In this document: positions 35,847-43,851 of the stretch, piece by piece
Position numbering within the stretch: position 1 is the first letter of the stretch
Layout: each line of letters starts with the position of its first letter
Origin: an uncultured Synechococcus sp.
Lineage (GTDB): Bacteria > Cyanobacteriota > Cyanobacteriia > PCC-6307 > Cyanobiaceae
Assembly (NCBI GenBank): GCA_913052185.1
Contig: CAJXFG010000003.1
Location: 1 to 43,851 of the forward strand
Length of the DNA stretch: 43,851 nt
Reading direction: 5' to 3'
Made by a program: the position numbers and the translations under genes
The notes under the pieces: model-generated
Told to the model about the DNA's origin: nothing
The model's database searches: none
Seen by the model: the letters and a program-made list of their open reading frames with translations, nothing else

Positions 35847-37013
35847 TCAGGCCGGCCGAACCAGTACCAGTGGCGTGCGCTCATTGGCGTTCCCTGCTGG
35901 GTTGGGGCGCAGAGCACGATGCAGCAGCGCTTCATCGCAGCCATTGCTGGAGGCCAGCACCTTCACCCGTCCAAGATCGTTCACATCGACGATCGCAACC
36001 GAGATACCGAGAGTCTCGGCTGCCTCCTGGCAAAGACGGACCGGATCCGATGGCCCAAGCACGATGGTCTGGTCATAAGGAGGCGTTGTCCCGGTGATGT
36101 CATCAATCAGGCGTGCCTGCTCCCCGGCCAGTCGATAGAACCAACCCTTCAGTCTCAGGATCTTCAGGGCGAGGCCGATCGACCAGGCGAGGATCACGCG
36201 GGTTGGTCCGACCTGATCGATCAGGGTCTGCAGGCCGCAGGCGGTGGCGAGGCTGCTGGTGGGATGGAACACCCTGCACAGCAAGCGAGCGATCCAGGTG
36301 GGGGTCACCATGGAAGGGTGGGTGTAGCGCCCCTGGATCACTGCTACAGGAGTCTCTCCAATGGTGAGAATGTCTCCAGGCTGCACGAGCTCGCCCGCGT
36401 AGTCGCGAAGCACGTCAATGGTGTTGTCGAGCGGGCCGAGAAGGTGGGTCTTCAGAGGCAGCACCTTGCAGTTTTCACCGGAACGGAATTCAGCTTGAGC
36501 TGGCTTCAGAACGGCAGGTCTGCGCAGGGGTACCACCACGCCCTGGCGACGGGTGAGGCGTCCGAAGGGTCCGTAGTTCACCCAGTTGACATCCATCCAG
36601 ACCGAATCGACCCTCTCGGCCACTGGGGCACCGCTTGAACCGCTGAGGGTCACGCTCACCTCGATGCGAGTGCTTTTGCGGCCTTTCACGATGTACGCGG
36701 GCCAGTAGCCATCGGCCCGGGTCTGCTCATCGGGGTGATGGGGGGTGATTCTGCTGTTGACCGTCACATCACTGAGGTCCTTGCTGCCGATCAGGACAGG
36801 ATTGACCTGCAGTTCTGGCACCATCACCTCCATGCGCGGGTGAGGGTTGCTGATCTCGATCCATCCCTTCAGCTGGAGATCAGCCCCTGAACTGCTCACG
36901 TTCCAATCGAGCTGGCGAAGCTTCAGTGGCGATGCCGGCCTCAGACGATGACGCGCTTCGATCCAGAACACTCCCAGTCCGATCAGGAGCAGGATCAGCA
37001 GCAGAACACACAT
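35847..37013 (-). CDS. Membrane-anchored CofE-like (F420-0:gamma-glutamyl ligase) protein
   Basis: A 388-residue protein in three parts. An N-terminal membrane anchor (about residues 2-18) is followed by a beta-rich LEA14/WHy-like region with the NPHPRMEVMVPELQV motif (about 50-170). A C-terminal half resembles cyanobacterial CofE-like proteins: LLGPLDNTIDVL, GDILTIGETPVAVIQGRY, TSSLATACGLQTLID, ARLIDDITGTTPPYDQT, VDVNDLGRVKVLASS, NPAGNANERTPLVLVRP. CofE adds glutamates to F420, but I know of no F420 pathway in these organisms, so a new substrate is likely. Confidence 0.85.
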   Translation of the reverse strand: MCVLLLILLLIGLGVFWIEARHRLRPASPLKLRQLDWNVSSSGADLQLKGWIEISNPHPRMEVMVPELQVNPVLIGSKDLSDVTVNSRITPHHPDEQTRADGYWPAYIVKGRKSTRIEVSVTLSGSSGAPVAERVDSVWMDVNWVNYGPFGRLTRRQGVVVPLRRPAVLKPAQAEFRSGENCKVLPLKTHLLGPLDNTIDVLRDYAGELVQPGDILTIGETPVAVIQGRYTHPSMVTPTWIARLLCRVFHPTSSLATACGLQTLIDQVGPTRVILAWSIGLALKILRLKGWFYRLAGEQARLIDDITGTTPPYDQTIVLGPSDPVRLCQEAAETLGISVAIVDVNDLGRVKVLASSNGCDEALLHRALRPNPAGNANERTPLVLVRPA

Positions 37014-37073
37014 GTCAACGTCGGCGGACAGCCGGTCTCAATGGCGCGCAGCGTAAGGCGTCTTTGTGATCGC

Positions 37074-37610
37074 TCAACGAGAGATCACCTCCGTGTTGAG
37101 TTCGTTGAAACTGAGGCTCATGCTTTGTCCCTGCGGCGCTGGAATGCCTGTTGCCTGGCTGATGGCACCGTTGATCTGCTCCAGGGGGACCTGCCCGTTC
37201 TCATCCAGCAGAACCTGGCCGTTGCCATCGATCACCACGACCTGAGGAACGATTCCATGCCAGTAGTGGGCAGGATCCGTTCGATCGCTGTTGGTTCTCC
37301 CCTGCAGGGCATCAGTGGTCAACGGCAGAAGGTCCACATTGTTTCCCCAGAGCCTCTGCAGTTCCGACACGGAGGGAGAAAAGGCTTTGCTTGTTCTGCT
37401 GTCATCCAGGTAGTAGACGATCACACTGGTGCGACCGGCCTGCTGGGAATCAGCCAGGGTGACGGCCGGGGGAACCAGAGATCCGTTGCCGGCGTACAGC
37501 GCGAAAATATTGCCGTCGTAGCTGTCGGTTTCGCGGATGGCCTGAGCCGGTAACACCATCACGACCAGGGACAGCACCATGGCGATGAAACGGATCAGCA
37601 ACGCAGTCAT
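37074..37610 (-). CDS. Secreted/thylakoid-lumen thioredoxin-like protein without Cys
   Basis: A 178-residue protein with a signal peptide (core about residues 5-22, cleavage after AQA). The mature part YDGNIFALYAGNGSLVPP, SVIVYYLDDSRTSKAFSPSV and GIVPQVVVIDGNGQVLLDENG follows a thioredoxin-like fold, yet the protein contains no cysteine, so it is not a redox enzyme. It resembles a conserved cyanobacterial family sometimes named as a thylakoid photosystem I accumulation factor; I recall this name but could not check it. Confidence 0.72.
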   Translation of the reverse strand: MTALLIRFIAMVLSLVVMVLPAQAIRETDSYDGNIFALYAGNGSLVPPAVTLADSQQAGRTSVIVYYLDDSRTSKAFSPSVSELQRLWGNNVDLLPLTTDALQGRTNSDRTDPAHYWHGIVPQVVVIDGNGQVLLDENGQVPLEQINGAISQATGIPAPQGQSMSLSFNELNTEVISR

Positions 37611-37664
37611 GGCACTGGAACAGTGCGAGCATTCTGAGCCCTGACCAGCCCCGTTGGTTCAGGT

Positions 37665-39281
37665 TCAGCCGCGGCCGAGGCTGCGCCCCATGCCCTGGGC
37701 GATGCCACGCCCGATCAAACCGATCGCACGGCCGACCACCTGGGTCAGCAGCACCACCATCAGATCACCGAGACGTTTCACCAGGGCCTGAACCTGTGGT
37801 GCGATGGCGTCGCGAGCCTCAACGATCAGTGCAACCTGCTGTTGCCACCAGCGCAGACGCCTGAGCTCTTCATCGCGCGGTTCGGTCAGAAGCAGTGGTT
37901 CGATCCGTCCTGTTTTAAGGCTGAACAACAGTCGGCGACTTTCATAAAGACGGATGGGTCGTTCAATCCAGTCCTGCCACCGTGACTGGCTGTTGAGCTG
38001 ATTGCGCAGGCGTTCCAGCTCGCGTGTTGAGATCAGATCCTGCTGCAGAAGGTATCGGCGCAATTCGGGCCATTCGCCGCAGATGCCGAGCAGTTCTGAT
38101 CCAATCAACTCGGCAGTGCGTACAAGCCAGTTGCTGATCAGGGTCTCAAGCTGCAGCAATGCCCGGGGATCGTCTGATGGCAGAAGCTGCCCGTCGACCA
38201 AAACCGGCTGATCCAGCACCAGCGAAGCCAGCATGGTCTGTGGGTCAGGCAGCTCGTCGTCTGACTGACGCAGATCCGAGCGATGCACGAGTTGGTCGGC
38301 AACGGCCACGAGACTTTCGCCCTGGGGAAGTCGCACGTAGTTGCCTGCAACGCTCCGCAAAGCCTGTTGCCTCACTTCTGTCTGCAATGACTGCCAGCGG
38401 GCGCTCAGTGCTTTCTGGTCACGCGTGCTGACAAGCTGGTCTCCGCGCAGACGCTGCAGCACCTCATGCAGTTGCTGCAGCAGAGCCAGCAACAGGTCGC
38501 GGCGACGTTCCGGATGCAGGCCCTCGATGGCCAGCAACTGTCCTGTGCCATTGCCAAGGCCGCTGCTGACAGCACCTTCAAGACGTTCCTGGATGGCCTT
38601 CCAGACAGCCGTCGGTTGTCGGTCGTTCAGGGTCAGTTGCAGTGTGTTGTTCTGATCACGCAGCGGAACTGCCTCTGCCAGGCCTGTGTGCAGAGGTCCC
38701 CAGAGCCAGAGCAGCAGGTTTCTTGCACTGCGCAGTTCACGGCAACGACCCTCCAGCATCAGACGCATCACTAGATGCTCCGGAGGTGGATCCAGCAGCG
38801 CTTCGATCACCTGAAGATCGCGACCGATCTGCTGCAGACCACTGACCAGAAGCCATTGCCCCATGCTCAGCGGCTGGTCATTGCTGGATGCATGGGCTGT
38901 CCGGGGTTTGAAGTTCAGCACCCGGCCTCCATTCAGGAGGGTCTGCACAGCTGATCTCAGTGCTTCGAGATCAGCGTCCTGCAGGACGCCGTCGCAGTTC
39001 AACGCCAGCAGGTCCTGAGGATCACCTCTGAAGTCAGCGGGCAACAGCAGCAAGATTGGTGCCGGAGTCCAGCGCTGTTGAAGCTGAAGAATCTCTCTCT
39101 GAAGAATCAGTGGCTGCGGTTCCGTCGGCAGTGACCAGATCACCAGTGAAGGGTGCCCTTGAAGCTGATCGGCAGAGAGCCTCACCTGCAGGGGGCGCTC
39201 GTCTGTGGGAATTTCCGCCGCGAGGCTTTCACCGAGCAGATCGGGAGCGAAAAGCAGAATCTCCCGGTCCTGGTCGATCAC
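37665..39281 (-). CDS. DUF3685 (Ycf55-related) protein with receiver-like N-terminus
   Basis: A 538-residue GTG-started protein. The first ~120 residues (ILLFAPDLLGESLAAEI…PSLVIWSLP…PILLLLPAD) show a receiver-like pattern, but the phosphoacceptor Asp is not clear. The C-terminal half, with ELLGICGEWPELRRYLL, RPIRLYESRRLLF and VGRAIGLIGRGIAQGMGRSL, matches DUF3685, found in cyanobacteria and as Ycf55 in red-algal plastids. Function unknown. The end is basic and Gly-rich, and could touch membrane. Confidence 0.86.
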   Translation of the reverse strand: MIDQDREILLFAPDLLGESLAAEIPTDERPLQVRLSADQLQGHPSLVIWSLPTEPQPLILQREILQLQQRWTPAPILLLLPADFRGDPQDLLALNCDGVLQDADLEALRSAVQTLLNGGRVLNFKPRTAHASSNDQPLSMGQWLLVSGLQQIGRDLQVIEALLDPPPEHLVMRLMLEGRCRELRSARNLLLWLWGPLHTGLAEAVPLRDQNNTLQLTLNDRQPTAVWKAIQERLEGAVSSGLGNGTGQLLAIEGLHPERRRDLLLALLQQLHEVLQRLRGDQLVSTRDQKALSARWQSLQTEVRQQALRSVAGNYVRLPQGESLVAVADQLVHRSDLRQSDDELPDPQTMLASLVLDQPVLVDGQLLPSDDPRALLQLETLISNWLVRTAELIGSELLGICGEWPELRRYLLQQDLISTRELERLRNQLNSQSRWQDWIERPIRLYESRRLLFSLKTGRIEPLLLTEPRDEELRRLRWWQQQVALIVEARDAIAPQVQALVKRLGDLMVVLLTQVVGRAIGLIGRGIAQGMGRSLGRG

Positions 39282-39308
39282 GGTGCCCTGAAACTGTGCT
39301 GATAAGCG

Positions 39309-39794
39309 TCAAGGTAACGGCCCTGGCGAGGATGCTCCAGTGGCAATTTTGGGACGGCCGTTCAGCTGCAGGGTGTAGGACTCGATGTTGAAACCGGTTC
39401 GACGTTCGATCTCCCTGAGCAGATCGTCGGGAAGAGTGACATCCAGGTCTTCGATCGCACCTGTCTCCAGGCAGGTGAGATGACTGTGAGGATCGTTTCG
39501 ATAGCCATAGAGCCGGCCACTGGCTCGGTCGAGGCATTCGATCACGCCCGCACTCTGCAGTGCTTCAAGGTTCTGATACACCGAGGTATGGCCGATTTGC
39601 CGGCCTTGACGGTTGAGTTTCTCGAAGATGTCTCGCGCACTGAGGTGACTGGCTTCGCTCCATAACAGGTCAAGCACCATGCGTCGTTGTCGGCTCAGTC
39701 GCATCCCCAGATCTCGGCAACGATCGAATGCATCCTGAAGGGTGCGCTGGTTGCTGGATCCCTTTGACAGATAGGACTCGACTAGCGACTCCAC
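39309..39794 (-). CDS. Fur-family transcriptional regulator lacking CxxC motifs
   Basis: A 161-residue (GTG start) winged-helix repressor. The DNA-binding half RLSRQRRMVLDLLWSEASHLSARDI and HTSVYQNLEALQSAGVIE is typical Fur. In the metal half, DPHSHLTCLETG retains His-x-His and one Cys, but the second Cys of CxxC is Thr, and the C-terminal CxxC pair is absent. Structural Zn binding must therefore differ. It may be a PerR-, Fur- or Zur-like sensor; the target is unknown. Located just before DUF3685 on the same strand. Confidence 0.9.
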   Translation of the reverse strand: MESLVESYLSKGSSNQRTLQDAFDRCRDLGMRLSRQRRMVLDLLWSEASHLSARDIFEKLNRQGRQIGHTSVYQNLEALQSAGVIECLDRASGRLYGYRNDPHSHLTCLETGAIEDLDVTLPDDLLREIERRTGFNIESYTLQLNGRPKIATGASSPGPLP

Positions 39795-39854
39795 GGCAGT
39801 CGTCGTAATGGTTTCAGACTAAACCCGTCAAACGACCACGTCCTGTGAGGGGTG

Positions 39855-40625
39855 TCAGGCCAGATCTTTCAACAGTCCGTTCGGAGGGTCCTGCAGTCGA
39901 CCATCCCCAAGTCCTTGAAGGGCTTCCCTGAGATCGACGCGGCCGTCGTAAAGAGCGCGACCAACGATCACGCCTTCAACACCGAGCGGTTCGAGGGCCA
40001 GCAGGGCCAGCAGATCAGCCATGCAGCCCACGCCACCGGAGGCGATCACAGGAACACTGCTGGCAGCGGCCATCTGCCTCAGAGCGTCGAGGTTGGGGCC
40101 CGCAAGGGTTCCATCCGTGCTGATGTCGGTGCTGATGATTGCCGCAATCGCTGATTCACTGAATCGCGCGGCCAGTTCCGTGGCTTCGGTGTCGCTGTTT
40201 TCAAGCCATCCCCGCGTAGCGACTTTGCCGTGCCTGGCATCGATCCCCACGATGATCCTGCCGGGATGGCGGTTCGCCAGCTCCACGACAAGCTGCGGTT
40301 GCTCCAGCGCGACCGTTCCGAGGATCACACGCTCAAGCCCGCAATTCAGCAATTCCTCAGCCCGTTCCGCCGAGCGCACACCTCCGCCGAGCTGAACGGG
40401 GATTGACAGTGCTTCTGTAATCGCGCGAACCGCTTCATCGTTGATCGGCTGACCGCTGCGTGCACCGTCGAGATCCACCAGGTGCAGACGGCTGGCACCC
40501 TGGTCCTGCCAGCTCCTGGCCTGGGCCACAGGGTCATCGCTGAAGCGGGTGACCTGGTCGTAATCGCCTTGATGCAAGCGGACGCAGGCCCCACCCAGCA
40601 GGTCGATGGCTGGAATGATCTGCAT
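39855..40625 (-). CDS. hisA: Phosphoribosylformimino-5-aminoimidazole carboxamide ribotide isomerase
   Basis: Isomerises ProFAR to PRFAR in histidine synthesis. The 256-residue TIM barrel has [17 protein letters not shown] (catalytic Asp8), [17 protein letters not shown], and the second catalytic Asp in [15 protein letters not shown], ending with VIASGGVG and [14 protein letters not shown]. The frame is open 16 codons upstream; the ATG at 40625 gives the family N-terminus. Divergent from the CSP41-like gene by 79 bp. Confidence 0.97.
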   Translation of the reverse strand: MQIIPAIDLLGGACVRLHQGDYDQVTRFSDDPVAQARSWQDQGASRLHLVDLDGARSGQPINDEAVRAITEALSIPVQLGGGVRSAERAEELLNCGLERVILGTVALEQPQLVVELANRHPGRIIVGIDARHGKVATRGWLENSDTEATELAARFSESAIAAIISTDISTDGTLAGPNLDALRQMAAASSVPVIASGGVGCMADLLALLALEPLGVEGVIVGRALYDGRVDLREALQGLGDGRLQDPPNGLLKDLA

Positions 40626-40704
40626 GGCCGTCGCAGTGGAGTGACCCCCATCCTGCACGGATGGGTTCAGCACGCTTCAATACCTGCTGGTCTGCCTGGG
40701 TGCT

Positions 40705-41625
40705 GTGCAAATCCTGTTGATGGGGGGAACCCGTTTCGTTGGAAAGCCCCTGGTCAGTCGTCTGCTTCAGCAGGGTCACAGCCTCACCCTCTTCACGCGC
40801 GGTCGTCAGCCCGTTCCCGAAGGAGTGGAGGCTGTGAATGGCGATCGTGGTGATGACCAGGCACTCGATCAGCTCAAGGGCCGCGGCTTTGATGTGATCG
40901 TCGACAGTTCCGGTCGCACCCTCAACGACAGTCAGCGTGTTGTGGAGCGCACCGGCGCACCCTCCCATCGTTTTCTCTATGTGAGTTCCGCGGGTGTCTA
41001 CGCAGGCAGCCCCATCTGGCCTCTTGATGAGGACAGCCCGCTTGATCCGGCCAGTCGTCATGCCGGCAAGGCCGAAACTGAGCAATGGCTGATGCGTGAA
41101 GGCATTGCCTTCACGAGTTTCAGGCCCACCTACATCGTCGGGCCAGGGAACTACAACCCTGTGGAGCGATGGTTCTTCGATCGCATCGTCAATGATCGAC
41201 CTGTGCCATTGCCGGGAGACGGCTCAACCATCACCCAGATCGGCCATGTTGAGGATCTGGCCGAAGCGATGGCCCGCAGCCTTGAGGTGGATGCCTCCTG
41301 CAATCGGATCTACAACTGCTCCGCCAAGAAAGGGATCACATTCAGAGGTCTGATTGAAGCTGCGGCGCTGGCCTGCGGTCGTGAGCCCGACACCCTTGAT
41401 CTGCGCAGTTTCGACCCGGCTGGGCTCGATCCCAAGGCTCGCAAAGCCTTTCCCCTGAGGCTCAGTCATTTCCTCACGGATATCAGCCGGGTCGAGCGCG
41501 AACTCGCCTGGACCCCGAAGTTTGATGCCCATGCCTGCATGGCTGACAGCTTCCGGCGTGATTACGCTTTGGCGCCAACCGCTTCCCCGGATTTCAGTGC
41601 CGATGAGGTGTTGATCGGGGGCTGA
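40705..41625 (+). CDS. NAD-dependent epimerase family protein, CSP41-like
   Basis: A 306-residue extended SDR with GTG start. LLMGGTRFVGKPLVSRL is the nucleotide-binding loop, and FLYVSSAGVYAGS resembles plastid CSP41 stem-loop RNA-binding proteins. The catalytic Tyr of YxxxK is replaced by His (SRHAGKAETE), as in CSP41, so it may bind or cleave RNA rather than epimerise sugars. The 3' end overlaps the convergent pgsA gene by 32 bp. Confidence 0.87.
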   Translation: MQILLMGGTRFVGKPLVSRLLQQGHSLTLFTRGRQPVPEGVEAVNGDRGDDQALDQLKGRGFDVIVDSSGRTLNDSQRVVERTGAPSHRFLYVSSAGVYAGSPIWPLDEDSPLDPASRHAGKAETEQWLMREGIAFTSFRPTYIVGPGNYNPVERWFFDRIVNDRPVPLPGDGSTITQIGHVEDLAEAMARSLEVDASCNRIYNCSAKKGITFRGLIEAAALACGREPDTLDLRSFDPAGLDPKARKAFPLRLSHFLTDISRVERELAWTPKFDAHACMADSFRRDYALAPTASPDFSADEVLIGG

Positions 41626-42139
41626 GGTAGGCGAACGCCGACCACAGGGCAAGCACCAGTCCAGGCCAGAACAACCACCAGCCCAGTGTGTGCAGGCTCC
41701 TCGTCAACGGCACCGGGGTCCAGTTCGTTGGCCAGAGCATCAGAAAGAGGCTGAGAAACTGAAGGGTGGTTTTCCATTTCCCCAGCCATGAGGCGGGAGC
41801 TCCGCTGGAGCTGCCGGCTCGCCATCCGGAGATCAGCAGCTCTCGAGCCAGCAGCAGCCACACGGCCCACAGGGGGAGCCGTTGCTCCGCTGCCAACCAG
41901 ATCAGGGGAGCACTGATCAATAATTTGTCGGCCAGCGGATCAAGCCTGGCGCCCCAGCTGCTGCCACCATCAGCCTTGCGGGCCATCCATCCATCCGCCC
42001 AGTCGCTCAAGGCTCCGAGCAAAAGCAGCAGCCATGCCCAGCCCAGCTGTTCTGAAGTCAGCAGCAGAAGAACGGGCACGCCGAGAACGGCTCGCAGGAG
42101 CGTGAGTCGGTCGGCCCACAAGCGCCAGGGAGAGACCAA
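41594..42139 (-). CDS. pgsA: CDP-diacylglycerol-glycerol-3-phosphate 3-phosphatidyltransferase
   Basis: Makes phosphatidylglycerophosphate, precursor of the thylakoid lipid phosphatidylglycerol. The 181-residue membrane protein has the CDP-alcohol phosphotransferase motif SDWADGWMARKADGGSSWG followed by RLDPLADK (DGx2ARx8Gx3Dx3D) and about five hydrophobic helices. The start is TTG at 42139; another TTG lies six codons later. It shares 32 bp antiparallel with the upstream + gene. Confidence 0.93.
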   Translation of the reverse strand: MVSPWRLWADRLTLLRAVLGVPVLLLLTSEQLGWAWLLLLLGALSDWADGWMARKADGGSSWGARLDPLADKLLISAPLIWLAAEQRLPLWAVWLLLARELLISGWRAGSSSGAPASWLGKWKTTLQFLSLFLMLWPTNWTPVPLTRSLHTLGWWLFWPGLVLALWSAFAYLSPRSTPHRH

Positions 42140-42170
42140 GGCTCAGAATGCGTGAAGTTGATCAGGTCCC

Positions 42171-42641
42171 ATGGTGCTCCAGCAGACGGTTGGGGAGGTG
42201 ATGTCCGCTCCGGTGCTGACGGTCACGGCAGAGACCCCTCTTCAGGATGCCGTCAGCCTGCTGAACGATCACCACGTGAGTGGGCTTCCTGTTGTTGATG
42301 GTCAGGGCGTTCTGGTGGGGGAACTCACTGAACAGGATCTGATGGTCCGCGAAAGCGGTGTGGATGTGGGGCCGTACGTGATGCTTCTCGACAGCGTGAT
42401 CTACCTGCGCAATCCGTTGAACTGGGATCGACAGGTGCATCAGGTGCTCGGCAACAGTGTCGGAGATCTGATGCACCGTGACAGCCACAGCTGTGAAGGC
42501 AGCCTTCCGCTGCCGAAAGCCGCTTCGATGCTGCATGACAAGGGAACACAACGTCTGATCGTTGTTGACGCGCAGCGCCGTCCGGTCGGCGTCCTCACCC
42601 GGGGTGATGTGGTGAGGGCGCTGGCATCAGCTCAGACCTAA
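42171..42641 (+). CDS. Two-CBS-domain protein
   Basis: A 156-residue soluble protein made of a CBS pair: VGEVMSAPVLTVTAETPLQDAV…HHVSGLPVVDGQGVLVGELTEQDLM and VGDLMHRDSHSCEGSLPLPKAASML…GTQRLIVVDAQRRPVGVLTRGDVV. CBS pairs bind adenine nucleotides and sense energy state; the plant CBSX proteins of similar size regulate thioredoxins. It has no attached catalytic domain. Its TAA overlaps the TAG of the convergent next gene (cTAa). Confidence 0.93.
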   Translation: MVLQQTVGEVMSAPVLTVTAETPLQDAVSLLNDHHVSGLPVVDGQGVLVGELTEQDLMVRESGVDVGPYVMLLDSVIYLRNPLNWDRQVHQVLGNSVGDLMHRDSHSCEGSLPLPKAASMLHDKGTQRLIVVDAQRRPVGVLTRGDVVRALASAQT

Positions 42642-43840
42642 CGCCGGGCAACCGGTTGAATCCGGATCGCGATCGGATTGATCAGACGGAAGTCCACCAT
42701 GTCGCCGACGCTCAATCCAGCGAAGACCTCGCTCTCCAGTTCAGGGCGGATGTCGAGCTTGTGAATCTTGCCCAGTGGACCGCGCAGCGTGATCTTGTGG
42801 TCGGTCCGTGACAGACGCACAACTTCTGCGGTTCCCGTGGCCATGGCGATACGGGCACCCGCCGGCACCGGACCGAAATCACGACCCAGCCGGCGGTCTT
42901 CTCGTTGAAGCATGAGCTCTGTCTGCCGGGAGCTGCGCAGATCAACCACCAGCCCCTGCAGCATTTCAATGTTCACCCGATCACCTGCTTTGAGACCCGC
43001 TTCCGTGGGGTCAACCGCAGACGTGAGCAGCATGCTGTGCCCCCGTGATCCCTTGACCTTGAGCAGCTTCTGTCCGGGGACCAGCCGTTCGATGGTGGCG
43101 GTCAGCTGAGCAAGCTCAAAGGCTTCAAGCAGCTCGCTTTTCAGGCTGACCTCCTGATCTGCGAGGGGGCTGATCAGCAAGGGTTCTCCCTCGCTGCGGT
43201 AGCCAGCGAGGGCCTGCCCCGTGGTGGATCGGGGCAATTTGCGCACATTCACAGCCAGTGGCTGGATCAATCGGAAATTCACGGTGTCGCCGACCTTGAT
43301 GCGATCAAAGGGGTTGGCTCCATCGGTGATCACCACATCAAGGTTGTTGATGCCACCGAGAGGCCCCAGAAGATCAATGCTGTTGTCCTGCCGATCGATG
43401 CTGACCACCTGAGCTGTGCCGGAGGCCAGGGCCACGCGCATGCCCTTTTTGAGCTTTCCCATGTCCTGGGGAAGAATGATGTCTTCGCGGTTGAAACTCA
43501 GGTCTTTGGTTGTGCTGGGTTCCAGCTCAACAACCAGGCCGTCGAGGATGGAGAGTGCGACTTCATCACCTTGCTCAAGGTCAAGGGGTTCGAGATCGAT
43601 CCCCACCGTGAGGATTTCCCTGTGCCCATGGGGATCGATCACCTCGATCACTTTCTCAGCGGGGAGTGCCGTGGTCACCGTGGCTCGCATCTCCGTGATC
43701 TCAAAGGCGGCCAGTTGTTCCGGGGAGAAGCCTGCGTTTGCTCTCTGAGGAACCCCGAACGAAACACCAAGAAGTGCGGCCGCAATCCACCTGGCAGGGA
43801 GCTTTTTCAGCGCGGAACCAAACGCCTGGAATTGAGTCAC
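42638..43840 (-). CDS. Exported protein of two duplicated halves; start may lie beyond the window
   Basis: At least 400 residues from a GTG at 43840; the frame stays open to the window edge, so the true start could be upstream. A signal peptide (LKKLPARWIAAALLGVSFG, cleavage after RANA) is present. The mature part contains two homologous units of about 165 residues. Paired motifs are GDEVALSILDGLVVEL / GDRVNIEMLQGLVVDL, LASGTAQVVSIDR / MATGTAEVVRLSR, LLGPLGGINNLDV / LRGPLGKIHKLDI and VGDTVNFRLIQPLAVNV / VGDMVDFRLINPIAIRI. The family is not recognised; the units look like beta-barrels, probably periplasmic or lumenal. Confidence 0.85.
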   Translation of the reverse strand: MTQFQAFGSALKKLPARWIAAALLGVSFGVPQRANAGFSPEQLAAFEITEMRATVTTALPAEKVIEVIDPHGHREILTVGIDLEPLDLEQGDEVALSILDGLVVELEPSTTKDLSFNREDIILPQDMGKLKKGMRVALASGTAQVVSIDRQDNSIDLLGPLGGINNLDVVITDGANPFDRIKVGDTVNFRLIQPLAVNVRKLPRSTTGQALAGYRSEGEPLLISPLADQEVSLKSELLEAFELAQLTATIERLVPGQKLLKVKGSRGHSMLLTSAVDPTEAGLKAGDRVNIEMLQGLVVDLRSSRQTELMLQREDRRLGRDFGPVPAGARIAMATGTAEVVRLSRTDHKITLRGPLGKIHKLDIRPELESEVFAGLSVGDMVDFRLINPIAIRIQPVARR

Positions 43841-43851
43841 AGGTCTCAGCA

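Overview
The window looks like chromosome of a marine picocyanobacterium, most likely a Synechococcus of the open-ocean/coastal cluster. The evidence is the GC-rich, tightly packed coding with many 1-4 nt gene overlaps, cyanobacteria-restricted families (DUF3288, DUF3685, DUF3727, a CSP41-like epimerase, class II FBPase/SBPase GlpX, a SynFtn-like ferritin), an SLH-domain outer-membrane porin, and adjacent class II and plant/red-algal-type class I aldolases. No rRNA, complete tRNA, CRISPR array, insertion sequence or prophage was seen.

Layout. 1-2781: 3' part of an SLH porin, a DUF3288 gene and rpe. 2940-9881 (+): glpX, hemA, glgC, gnd, pgl, a CIA30 protein and a small unknown; this joins the Calvin cycle, glycogen synthesis and the oxidative pentose phosphate pathway. 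9882-12543 (-): ilvD, a small membrane protein and a uracil phosphoribosyltransferase-like gene with degraded substrate motifs. 12631-14602 (+): a lumenal pentapeptide protein, a CobW-type GTPase with a His-rich loop, and an MliC-like secreted protein, the last three packed with 1-nt overlaps. 14622-18956: L,D-transpeptidase, an isoprenylcysteine-methyltransferase-like protein, an SDR, a secreted unknown, purS-purQ and an L,D-carboxypeptidase. 18975-25711 (-): TMEM175-like channel, class II then class I aldolase, histidine-phosphatase lipoprotein, Gfo/Idh/MocA oxidoreductase, secreted unknown and accD. 25979-30955: ferritin (+), then prepilin peptidase, a small unknown, prk, leuB and lpxD (-). 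30956-32056 is the only gene-poor stretch; it holds a promoter, a 27-codon membrane peptide and two small candidate ORFs. 32057-40625 (-) is a long single-direction run: hisA, a Fur-family regulator, DUF3685, a secreted thioredoxin-like protein, a membrane-anchored CofE-like protein, a GNAT-like protein, ruvX, DUF3727, a YqeG phosphatase and proB, the last five nearly all overlapping. 40705-43851: CSP41-like epimerase, pgsA, a CBS protein and a secreted protein built of two duplicated halves.

The window is dominated by housekeeping carbon metabolism (rpe, glpX, glgC, gnd, pgl, two aldolases, prk). No dedicated new defence or mobile system was found. The points most worth a second look are: a strong terminator-like hairpin ending 11 nt before the class II aldolase start, with a promoter-like pair whose predicted start falls at the hairpin; the gene-poor small-ORF region; the CofE-like protein fused to a membrane anchor and a LEA14-like region; the decayed UPRT; and the mosaic porin.
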